DNA from: Verrucomicrobiia bacterium
GTDB lineage: Bacteria > Verrucomicrobiota > Verrucomicrobiia > JABWAM01
Direction of reading: 5' to 3'
DNA: 32,155 nucleotides
NCBI GenBank assembly: GCA_013360985.1
Contig: JABWAM010000003.1
Span: 1 to 32,155 of the forward strand
Below the pieces are notes generated by a model that saw nothing but the letters and a program-made list of their open reading frames with translations, had not been told where the DNA came from and ran no database searches. Shown one piece after another: positions 15,564-22,632 of the stretch (its first letter is position 1; every line of letters begins with the position of its first letter). A program made the position numbers and the translations under genes.

Positions 15564-15673
15564 GGCGACCTCGGAGGCGATTAGAAGCCGGAGCGTCCGC
15601 CGACGCAATGCGTTTCCGCGACTCCCATTTGAAGATTGCCGGACGGTCTCGCATCGGCTAGGGGGGCATCGCC

Positions 15674-16246
15674 ATGAAATACCAAACCATCCTCCTCTTC
15701 GGAGCGCCGGGTTGCGGCAAGGGAACCCAAGGGAAAATTCTCGGACAGATCCCAGGCTTTTTCCTCCTTTCATGCGGCGACGTCTTTCGAGGGCTCGATT
15801 CCCGATCCAAACTGGGGCAAATTTTTCTCGAATACTCAAGCAAAGGGGAGCTTGTTCCGGATGAGTTCACCGTTCAACTGTGGCAAAACCATGTGGACGC
15901 CCTGGTGCAAGCGAAGCGCTTTTCTCCCGATCGCGACATACTCGTGCTCGACGGCATCCCGCGGAATCTGAATCAGGCGAAGATCATGTCCGATCGCCTT
16001 TGCGTCACGCGCCTTTTCCATCTCGATTGCCCGGACCGCGCCAAGCTCGTGGAACGCCTCAAGCGGCGGGCGTTGAGAGAAAATCGCCTTGATGACGCCA
16101 ACGAAGCGACGATTCGCCATCGGATCGAGGTCTACGAGGCGGAGACGGTGTCCGTCCTCGGCTTTTACGACAAGGATCTGGTCGCGGTCATCGACGGCAC
16201 CCGCTCGCCCCTCGAGGTTGCGCGCGCCGTTCTCGCGCGGCTTTGA
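15674..16246 (+). CDS. adk: Adenylate kinase-family nucleoside-monophosphate kinase, short-LID form
   Basis: 190 residues from ATG 15674, with a strong Shine-Dalgarno-like AGGGGGG run 6-8 bp upstream. The P-loop GAPGCGKGTQ is at residues 10-19. LSCGDVFRG replaces the usual STGDMLR NMP-binding loop. LVLDGIPRNLNQA matches the DGFPR motif, and RRALRENRLDDANEATIRHR gives a LID of only a few residues. It therefore lacks the ~35-residue, sometimes zinc-binding LID of E. coli Adk and resembles the compact UMP/CMP or eukaryotic-type kinases. ATP + AMP to 2 ADP is the likely reaction, but UMP/CMP preference is possible. A large stem-loop separates it from the next gene. Confidence 0.85.
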   Translation: MKYQTILLFGAPGCGKGTQGKILGQIPGFFLLSCGDVFRGLDSRSKLGQIFLEYSSKGELVPDEFTVQLWQNHVDALVQAKRFSPDRDILVLDGIPRNLNQAKIMSDRLCVTRLFHLDCPDRAKLVERLKRRALRENRLDDANEATIRHRIEVYEAETVSVLGFYDKDLVAVIDGTRSPLEVARAVLARL

Positions 16247-16258
16247 CGCCGTTGGAAG

Positions 16259-16320
16259 CTCCCCCGCCCTGCCGCCGAGGCGCGCGGCCGCATCGGCGGC
16301 AAGCGTTTGTCGGGGGGGAG
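16259..16320 (+). terminator. Large two-tier stem-loop after the adenylate kinase gene
   Basis: The outer arms are CTCCCCCG (16259-16266) and CGGGGGGGAG (16311-16320, two extra Gs). The inner arms TGCCGCCGA (16270-16278) and TCGGCGGCA (16293-16301) are perfectly complementary over 9 bp around a 14-base loop. It starts 13 bp after the adenylate kinase stop and ends 76 bp before the cupin gene. No T-run follows, so it may be a non-canonical terminator, an mRNA-stabilising element, or a leader structure of the downstream gene. Confidence 0.5.
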
Positions 16321-16396
16321 GAAGGTCGGATTCCCTATTGAATCCGCAAGCCGCGCGAGAGTTGCCTTCCGGGCGCGATTTTGGGAGAAAGGTCCG

Positions 16397-16855
16397 ATGA
16401 TTCAAGGCGTTGACATCAAGGAACTCGCCACGCACGCCGACGAACGCGGCTTTTTTCGCGAGATCATTCGCGCCACGGATCCCTTCTTTGCCGGCGCCTT
16501 CGGCCAGTGGAGCCATTCCATGATGCACCACGGCGTCGTCAAGGCGTGGCATATCCATCGGATTCAGACGGATTGGTGGTATGTGGCGACCGGCCTCCTC
16601 AAAGTCGCCTTGCACGACCTTCGCGAAAGTTCCGCCACGCGCGGCCAGACGATGGAATTGCTGATGGGCGAGCATCAGCCGCCGCATGTCGTCAAAATCC
16701 CGTCGGGCGTGGCCCATGGCTGCCGGGTAATCAGCGCGCCGGCACACCTCTTTTACCTCACCTCGAAGGAATACGATCCGTCGGACGAGGGGCGGATCCC
16801 GCACGACGACCCAAAAATCGGTTACGACTGGCTCAAGCCTTCGAAGATCGGCTGA
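16397..16855 (+). CDS. RmlC-like cupin sugar epimerase (dTDP-4-dehydrorhamnose 3,5-epimerase-related)
   Basis: 152 residues from ATG 16397, preceded by AAAGG about 4 bp upstream. THADERGFFREIIRATD corresponds to the RmlC N-terminal D-x-RG-F region. GVVKAWHIHRIQTDWWYVA aligns with the RmlC catalytic GVxRGLHxQ segment, keeping a His. TGLLKVALHDLRESSAT and KIPSGVAHGCRV follow the RmlC strand order. At 152 residues it is shorter than RmlC (~180), so it is better called an RmlC-family sugar isomerase/epimerase. Its substrate would be a keto-NDP-sugar in the surrounding glycan pathway. The last 23 bp overlap the convergent wecB-like gene. Confidence 0.82.
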   Translation: MIQGVDIKELATHADERGFFREIIRATDPFFAGAFGQWSHSMMHHGVVKAWHIHRIQTDWWYVATGLLKVALHDLRESSATRGQTMELLMGEHQPPHVVKIPSGVAHGCRVISAPAHLFYLTSKEYDPSDEGRIPHDDPKIGYDWLKPSKIG

Positions 16856-17945
16856 TCGCCTGCGCGCGCAGAATCCTCAGGATGCGCCGCGACGCCCCGA
16901 AATTCAGCGGCGCCACGCGCGTCGCCACCCGCGCGCGAAACGCGGAGGAGTCCATGAGGCGCTCGGCGGCGAGGCAGATCGCCGCAGGATGCGTGCCGAC
17001 CAGAAAATTCTTTCCTGCCTTCACGAGGCGCGTCCATTCGGTCTCCTCGCGGAGAATGAGGCAGGGCGTATTCACCACCGCCGCCTCCTCCTGAATCCCG
17101 CCCGAGTCGCTCAACACGAACATCGCCTCGCGCATGAGCGCCACGAAATCGAGGTTTCCGAGAGGATCGAGCGCGCGGATCCTCTTCGCCAAACGGATTC
17201 CATGCCGCTTCAGAACGCCTCGGGTCCGCGGATGCACGGGGAACAGAACCGGTAGACGCGTCGAAATCCGCTTCAGCGCCTCCATGAGTCGGAGGCAGCG
17301 CGCGGGGTCGTCCGTATTTTCCGCCCGATGGATCGTCGCCAATGCAAACCCTCCGCTCCGCACGCCAAATCGCCGCAGGCGTTCCTTACCGGCGAGACGC
17401 ATGGTGCGCCGCACGGCGTCCAGCCCGGTGTTGCCGACCAGATGGACTTTCGGAGCGCGAATCCCTTCCTCGCGCAGATGCCGCACCGCCTCGGCGTCCG
17501 GAGCGAAGAGGAGGTCGGAAACGTGGTCCACGAGGACGCGGTTGATCTCCTCGGGCATCGCGCGGTTGAAGGAGCGGCATCCGGCCTCGATATGCGCGAT
17601 GCGGATTCCTCGTTTTGCGGCCACGAGCGCGCCGGCGAGAGTGGAGTTGGTGTCCCCGAGCACCATCACCCACTCCGGCGCGAACCGCGTCAGGATCGGC
17701 TCCAGCCGTTCGAGCATCCGCGCGGTCTGCGCGCCCTGACCGCCCGATCCCACCTTCAGAAAATCATCCGGCGTCCGAAGTCGCAACTCGCGGAAGAACA
17801 CGCGGTCCATGTTCTCGTCGTAATGCTGCCCGGTATGCACGAGGCGGTGACGGAAGGCCCGATCCAAGAGCGGCAGGATCGGCGAGAACTTGACGATTTC
17901 CGGCCGCGTGCCGAGCACGCTGAGGATGCGGGGTCGGCGTCTCAT
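16833..17945 (-). CDS. wecB: Non-hydrolysing UDP-N-acetylglucosamine 2-epimerase (WecB/WbpI family)
   Basis: 370 residues. ILSVLGTRPEIVKFSPI is the family start. HTGQHYDENM, VLGDTNSTLAG and HIEAGCRSFNRAMPEEINR (catalytic Glu and His residues) follow, then VGNTGLDAV and ATIHRAENTDD, with LSDSGGIQEEA and REETEW in the UDP-binding half. These enzymes epimerise UDP-GlcNAc or, as in WbpI, UDP-GlcNAc3NAcA at C2. Given the dehydrogenase, aminotransferase and acetyltransferase at 5.7-9.3 kb, a WbpI role is as plausible as WecB. It is the last gene of the long minus-strand block, coupled by an ATGA overlap to the GT2 gene upstream, and converges on the cupin gene with a 23-bp overlap. Confidence 0.93.
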   Translation of the reverse strand: MRRRPRILSVLGTRPEIVKFSPILPLLDRAFRHRLVHTGQHYDENMDRVFFRELRLRTPDDFLKVGSGGQGAQTARMLERLEPILTRFAPEWVMVLGDTNSTLAGALVAAKRGIRIAHIEAGCRSFNRAMPEEINRVLVDHVSDLLFAPDAEAVRHLREEGIRAPKVHLVGNTGLDAVRRTMRLAGKERLRRFGVRSGGFALATIHRAENTDDPARCLRLMEALKRISTRLPVLFPVHPRTRGVLKRHGIRLAKRIRALDPLGNLDFVALMREAMFVLSDSGGIQEEAAVVNTPCLILREETEWTRLVKAGKNFLVGTHPAAICLAAERLMDSSAFRARVATRVAPLNFGASRRILRILRAQAISRSSKA

Positions 17946-18670
17946 GGAAGAAAGCTGCCGGGGCGAAAGAGCAAACGCGCGAGCAAATGGAGATGCGCCC
18001 GGATCACCTTGACCGTCTTCATTTTCGATTCGCCGAAGCGGCGGACCGTGAGGGTCGCCGGCGTCTCGGCAACGCGCAGGTCTTGCGTGAGCGCCTTGAG
18101 CATCATTTCGGCGAGGCAGGTGAAGTCGACCGCCGGAGAAGCGATTTGCGACACGATCTCCCGACGGTAAACGCGCGCGAGCGCTGTAAAGGTGTAGATT
18201 CGCTTTCGGAGGATCAGACGATACATCGCCGTCAGAGAACGGCTGAGGAACATCCGATAGACCGGAACACCCTCGACGCGGCCCCGGGGATGGTAGGGCG
18301 ACACCGTGACGAGATCGGCCCCCTGCTCCATTTCCGCCAACATAGGTTCGAGGAGCGACGGATCATAGGTGCAATCGCTGTCGAGATTGGCGATCCATTC
18401 CCCTTGCGTTTCGGCCACCCCGGTGCGTACGGCGGCGCCGAGGTTCATGTTGCGCGCATGACGGACCACGCGCGTCCGGGGCCGCGATCCGAACGCCTCG
18501 CAGAGAAGGAGGTAGGTGTTGTCCCGACTCCCGTCATCCACAAACAGGAGATCCACCTCGCGTCCCGTCGCGGCGACGCGGTCGAGCACGGGGAGGAGGC
18601 GCTCTTTGAGTTGAGGGATGCCGTCCGCCTCGTTGTAGCACGGCACCACCACGCTCAGTGTGGCGGGCAT
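17942..18670 (-). CDS. GT2 glycosyltransferase, DPM1-like without membrane anchor
   Basis: 242 residues. SVVVPCYNEADGIPQLKE opens the GT-A fold and LLFVDDGSRDNT binds the nucleotide. RNMNLGAAVRTGV and IANLDSDCTYDPSLLEP carry the DxD-like metal motif. There is no long hydrophobic C-terminal segment, only a short one near the end (HLHLLARLLF), so it is probably cytoplasmic or peripherally attached. It probably transfers a sugar to a lipid carrier or growing glycan. It overlaps the epimerase gene by 4 bp and follows the WbpD-like gene by 4 bp. Confidence 0.88.
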   Translation of the reverse strand: MPATLSVVVPCYNEADGIPQLKERLLPVLDRVAATGREVDLLFVDDGSRDNTYLLLCEAFGSRPRTRVVRHARNMNLGAAVRTGVAETQGEWIANLDSDCTYDPSLLEPMLAEMEQGADLVTVSPYHPRGRVEGVPVYRMFLSRSLTAMYRLILRKRIYTFTALARVYRREIVSQIASPAVDFTCLAEMMLKALTQDLRVAETPATLTVRRFGESKMKTVKVIRAHLHLLARLLFRPGSFLP

Positions 18671-18674
18671 GGAA

Positions 18675-19250
18675 TCAATCCACCGGCTCGAACTTGACGC
18701 GCAGCTTTTCGTGCGTCCTTTCGCACTTGAACACGAGATAATCGGCCTCGGCCTGGACGGACGTCATCTCAAACCCGCTCCGGCTGACGAAACCTTTGAG
18801 GCGGGCTGGGTTCCCGATGTAAAGCCCGTAAGGAAGCGTATCCACCGTGATCACGGCGCCTGCGGCGATCATGCAATATTCCCCGAGCGTGATTCCGCAC
18901 ATCACCGTCGCGTTCGCGCCGACGGAGCACCCGCGGCGCAGGAGCGTCGGCACGACCTCCCAGTCTTTCGTGAAGGCGCGCGGGCGAAAGTCGTTGGTGA
19001 AGGTGGAATGCGGTCCGACGAAGACCTCGTCTTCGAGAGTGACGCCTTTGTAGATGGAAACGCCGTTCTGGATTTTGACTCCGTCACCAATCACCACGCC
19101 GGTGTCAATATAGACGTCCTTGCTGATGATGCAGTTTCTCCCGATCTTCGAGCCTTCGCGCACCTGCGCTTGGTTCCAGATCTTTGTCCCCTCTCCGATC
19201 TCGGCCTGGGGCGCCACTTCAGCGGAGGGATGGATATACACCTTGTTCAT
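18675..19250 (-). CDS. WbpD/WlbB-like hexapeptide N-acetyltransferase
   Basis: 191 residues built almost wholly from left-handed beta-helix turns: VYIHPSAEVAPQAEIGEGTK, IWNQAQVREGSKIGRNCIIS and VIGDGVKIQNGVSIYKGV. FVGPHSTFTNDFRPRAF is the WbpD/WlbB-type active-site loop region, and LYIGNPARLKGFV is the family C-terminal motif. A ~35-residue non-repeat tail follows (ending FKCERTHEKLRVKFEPVD). It should N-acetylate an amino group on an NDP-amino-sugar with acetyl-CoA. It is clearly homologous to the protein at 6705-7244, but the tails differ. It lies in a coupled run of sugar genes with gaps of 4-6 bp on both sides. Confidence 0.9.
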   Translation of the reverse strand: MNKVYIHPSAEVAPQAEIGEGTKIWNQAQVREGSKIGRNCIISKDVYIDTGVVIGDGVKIQNGVSIYKGVTLEDEVFVGPHSTFTNDFRPRAFTKDWEVVPTLLRRGCSVGANATVMCGITLGEYCMIAAGAVITVDTLPYGLYIGNPARLKGFVSRSGFEMTSVQAEADYLVFKCERTHEKLRVKFEPVD

Positions 19251-19256
19251 GCGCGG

Positions 19257-20192
19257 TCACTTTGCCGAAGAGGAGGGGTTCCGACAAGCATGGAGTCGCG
19301 CCCTTTCGGCTCGAAGCGTCTGCCGAAGTCCGTCGTCAAAATTCTGACGGGGAAAAAAATCCAGCAGCGCCTGCGCGCGGCGCGTCGCCGCCCGCATCCT
19401 TCGGAGGCGCCCCGCGCCGGAACGAATCTTTGGATGCGCGCGATGCCCTGCCCACGCGCCAATTTTCCGGGCCGCCGCGAGCAGGCGCGTTTCACATCCC
19501 GATCCGATGTTGATGACGCCGGAGGCCTCTTCCCGGTTGATCGCCGCGGCGAGGGCTTGCGCGGCATCTTGGACGTGAAGGAAATCGCGGGAGTTCTTCG
19601 GAGAACGGTCGATGGCCACCGCTTCTCCCGCGAGGATACGGCGCGCGAAAAGATTGAGCACGGTTTCGCGCGGACGCCCGTCCACCGCTTCTCCGTAGAG
19701 GTTGAAAAAACGCAGGACGCAAGCGGATGCCGCATGTCGGAGGACCAGAATTTCCGCGCAAGCCTTGAGAAAGCCGTAGATCGAGAGCGGACTCAAAGGA
19801 TCGCTTTCACGCACCGGCAGCCGCGGCGGATCACCATAAACTTCCGAACTGGAAGCAAAAATCACGCGTTTCACGCCCGCGCGGCGCGCGGCATCCAGCA
19901 GACGGCGCGTTCCGTCCAGAATGACCGCGGCGGCCGCGGCGGGGTCGCGCTCGCATTCCAGGAGCGAGGCCGTGGCGAGATGAATCACCGCGCGGCATCC
20001 CTTGAGGGAACGCTCCCATTTTCCCTTCCGACAAAGATCGCCTTGGATCCATCGCACGCGATCGCCGCGTCGGCGGGAAGGCGTGCGGGCCAAACAGCGC
20101 AAGCGCCACCTTCTCCGTCGCGCCTCGCGCAGAAAATGCCCTCCGACGTAACCGCTCGCGCCCGTAACGAACAGAGGAGCCTTCGCCGGCAT
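19257..20192 (-). CDS. NAD-dependent extended SDR epimerase/dehydratase
   Basis: 311 residues from ATG 20192. The frame is open for 62 more codons, but those overlap the preceding gene. FVTGASGYVGGHFL is the NAD-binding loop. IFASSSEVYGDPP is the Ser-containing active-site strand, and SIYGFLKACAE has the Tyr-x3-Lys pair. RFFNLYGEAVDGRP and NSRDFLHVQDAAQA are the usual sugar-epimerase elements. It probably acts as a UDP-sugar 4-epimerase or related enzyme. The C-terminal ~60 residues are rich in Arg and Ala and less family-like. It lies 14 bp after the other SDR gene, so two different SDR enzymes are made in tandem. Confidence 0.85.
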   Translation of the reverse strand: MPAKAPLFVTGASGYVGGHFLREARRRRWRLRCLARTPSRRRGDRVRWIQGDLCRKGKWERSLKGCRAVIHLATASLLECERDPAAAAAVILDGTRRLLDAARRAGVKRVIFASSSEVYGDPPRLPVRESDPLSPLSIYGFLKACAEILVLRHAASACVLRFFNLYGEAVDGRPRETVLNLFARRILAGEAVAIDRSPKNSRDFLHVQDAAQALAAAINREEASGVINIGSGCETRLLAAARKIGAWAGHRAHPKIRSGAGRLRRMRAATRRAQALLDFFPRQNFDDGLRQTLRAERARLHACRNPSSSAK

Positions 20193-20206
20193 CGCCGAAG
20201 CTCCTC

Positions 20207-21184
20207 TCAGAGCAGACGCTCCGGGTGTTGCTGATACCATCGCACGGTGCGCGCGATCCCTTCCTTCCATTCGACTTCGGGACGGAATCCGAGAAGCTTC
20301 ACGGCCTTTTCGGTCGCGGCGCAATGACGCCGCACGTCGGCGGGCCGCGCGGGCTCGAAGCGCGGCGCCGGGCGCCATCCCATCAACCGGCTCACTTCCT
20401 CGACGATTTCGATTACGCGCAGTTCGGCGCCGCTGGCCAGATTGACCGTCTGCCCGGCCACCGACTCTTCCTCATAGAGACGAACCAAACCGCGTGCGGT
20501 ATCGGTCGCGTAAAGATAGTCGCGCGTCTGCTGTCCGTCGCCGAAGATCACCGGCGTCTCCTTTCGCAAAATCCGTTGAATGATCCGCGGGATGATCCCC
20601 GAGAAATCGCGCCCGTTTTGCCGCGGACCATAGTTGTTGAAGGGCCGGCCGATCGTCATATCGATCTGGAACGTCCTCCGATAGGACTCGACGAACAGCG
20701 CCGCGGCGGCCTTTGCGGCGGCATACGGCGTCTCGGCCTTGAAGGGATGCTCCTCATCCATGGGCGCCTTTTGGGCGGTCCCGTAAGCTTCCGAAGAAGA
20801 GCAGTGGATCAGCGTGCGAAAGGCGCCCTGGCGACACAGTTCGCAAACGTTCAACGCGAGCTTGCAGATCACCTCCGACGCCCAGAGCGGACGATCGAGC
20901 GATGCGGGGAGCGGGATCGTCGCCAGATCGAAGACCACGTCGATGCCCCGTCCGTCAAAGAGGCGGCGGAACCCGTCGAAGTCGGCTGCGTTCTGTTCGA
21001 CAATCTCGAGAGAGGGATAGCGCTGCTTCGCCTCGATCAGATTGTCGCGATTGCCCAGAAAAAAATCGTCCACGACCACGAGGCGCGCGGGTTCGCGCGC
21101 GGCGAGGACGTCCACCAGGTGGCTGCCGATGAAGCCGGCGCCGCCGGTCACCATGATTCGTTTTCCCGAGAGCGTTCGCGTCAT
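20207..21184 (-). CDS. NAD-dependent SDR nucleotide-sugar dehydratase/epimerase (LegB- or UXS-like)
   Basis: 325 residues. VTGGAGFIGSHLVDVLA binds NAD. IHCSSSEAYGTAQKAPMDEE is the active-site strand, and TPYAAAKAAAALFVESYRR carries the catalytic Tyr/Lys. IGRPFNNYGPRQNGRDF and GDGQQTRDYLYATDTARG complete the signature. The SEAYGTAQ and RPFNNYGPRQ elements resemble NDP-sugar 4,6-dehydratases such as LegB and UDP-glucuronate decarboxylases more than simple 4-epimerases. Its ATG overlaps the gatB stop (ATGA at 21181-21184), so it is translationally coupled to a housekeeping gene, which is unusual. Confidence 0.87.
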   Translation of the reverse strand: MTRTLSGKRIMVTGGAGFIGSHLVDVLAAREPARLVVVDDFFLGNRDNLIEAKQRYPSLEIVEQNAADFDGFRRLFDGRGIDVVFDLATIPLPASLDRPLWASEVICKLALNVCELCRQGAFRTLIHCSSSEAYGTAQKAPMDEEHPFKAETPYAAAKAAAALFVESYRRTFQIDMTIGRPFNNYGPRQNGRDFSGIIPRIIQRILRKETPVIFGDGQQTRDYLYATDTARGLVRLYEEESVAGQTVNLASGAELRVIEIVEEVSRLMGWRPAPRFEPARPADVRRHCAATEKAVKLLGFRPEVEWKEGIARTVRWYQQHPERLL

Positions 21185-22632
21185 ATTCCAAGCTTCTCTT
21201 TCAGAGCGGCGTTGACCATCGCAGGATTCGCTTTGCCTTGCGAGCGCTTCATGACCTGCCCAACCAGATTGCCGACCGCTTTCACGTTGCCCTCGCGGAT
21301 CTGCGCGACCATCGCGGCATTGACCGCGAGCACCTCGTCACAGAGCTTTCCGATGGCGTCCGTGTCGCTTACCTGCTCCATGCCGCGCTCCACCACAATC
21401 TCGTCCGCCGCGCGCCCCGAGCGAAACATTTCGGCGAAGACCTCCTTCGCCTGGCTGCTGCTGATCCTTCCGGCGTCGGCCAGATCCACGAGGGCCCCGA
21501 GCGCCTCCGGCGCAATCGGGCTTTCGACAAGGGGCTTCCCCGCCGCGCCGAGCTCGCGGAGCAGATCGTTGACGACGAAGTTGGCGACTCCGTTCGCGTT
21601 CTTCGTCGTCGCGGCGGCCTTCTCGAACCAGTCGGCGAGCTCCCGATCGGCGACGAGCACCTCCGCATTGGATTCCCCCACCCCGAGCCGCCGCATCAAC
21701 CGCTCCTTGCGCGCGACGGGAAGCTCGGGAACGGCGCGACGCACTTCGTCGATCCACGAGTCCACGACCACCGGTAAGAGATCCGGCTCAGGAAAGTAAC
21801 GGTAGTCGTGCGCCATTTCCTTGCTGCGCATCCCGAAGGTCGCCCCGGCGGCTTCATCCCAGCGGCGGGTCTCCTGCGCGATGCGTCCGCCGTTCCGCGC
21901 GACGTCCATCTGGCGTTCGATCTCGTGGGCCAGCGCGCGCCGCACGCCGCTGATCGAGTTCATATTCTTGATCTCGACCTTGGCGCCGAGCTCCTCCTGG
22001 TCCACCGGACGAACGGAAACGTTGCAATCGCAGCGCAACTGCCCCTTCTCCATGTCGGCGTCGCTGACGCCTCCGTAGAGCAGCACGAGGCGCAGAGTGG
22101 ACAAGAAGGCGAAGGCCTCCTCGGGACTGCGGAGATCCGGCTGCGTGACGATCTCCATGAGCGGCGCGCCGGCGCGATTGAAGTCCACGCCGGTCGCCGC
22201 TTCGAAATGGAAGGATTTGGCGACGTCCTCCTCGAGATGGATGCGGACCAGGCGGATCCGCCGCGACTCTTCCACCGTCTTTTGGGCGTCCTTGGGATAG
22301 TTCTCGCGGGGGAGAACCAGCTCGCCGCCCACACAGATCGGCAGGTCGTACTGCGAGATCTGATAATTCTTCGACACGTCCGGGTAGAAATAGTTTTTGC
22401 GGTCAAACTTGCATCGCGGGGCGATGGCGCCCCCGAGCATCAAGCCGGTGAGCGCCGTCAGGCGCAACGCCTCGAAGTTCGGCGACGGCAACGCGCCGGG
22501 CAGCCCCAGGCAGACGGGACACGTCTGCGTGTTCGGAGGCGCTCCGAAGGTATTCGCGCAGGCGCAAAACATCTTGGTCCGCGTCCGGAGTTGGACGTGG
22601 ACCTCAAGGCCGATGACCGCCTCGTAGTTCAT
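21181..22632 (-). CDS. gatB: Asp-tRNA(Asn)/Glu-tRNA(Gln) amidotransferase subunit B
   Basis: 483 residues from ATG 22632, a normal length. YEAVIGLEVHVQLRT is the conserved start. TQTCPVCLGLPGALP holds the zinc-type CPVCLG motif, together with the CAC in MFCACAN. KNYFYPDVSKNYQISQYD, DFNRAGAPLMEIVTQPD and RCDCNVSVRP follow. The C-terminal YqeY-like helical domain is present (NPAMVNAALKEKLG). GatB is the tRNA-dependent kinase subunit that phosphorylates misacylated Glu-tRNA(Gln) or Asp-tRNA(Asn). It overlaps gatA by 4 bp upstream and the SDR gene by 4 bp downstream. Confidence 0.97.
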   Translation of the reverse strand: MNYEAVIGLEVHVQLRTRTKMFCACANTFGAPPNTQTCPVCLGLPGALPSPNFEALRLTALTGLMLGGAIAPRCKFDRKNYFYPDVSKNYQISQYDLPICVGGELVLPRENYPKDAQKTVEESRRIRLVRIHLEEDVAKSFHFEAATGVDFNRAGAPLMEIVTQPDLRSPEEAFAFLSTLRLVLLYGGVSDADMEKGQLRCDCNVSVRPVDQEELGAKVEIKNMNSISGVRRALAHEIERQMDVARNGGRIAQETRRWDEAAGATFGMRSKEMAHDYRYFPEPDLLPVVVDSWIDEVRRAVPELPVARKERLMRRLGVGESNAEVLVADRELADWFEKAAATTKNANGVANFVVNDLLRELGAAGKPLVESPIAPEALGALVDLADAGRISSSQAKEVFAEMFRSGRAADEIVVERGMEQVSDTDAIGKLCDEVLAVNAAMVAQIREGNVKAVGNLVGQVMKRSQGKANPAMVNAALKEKLGI

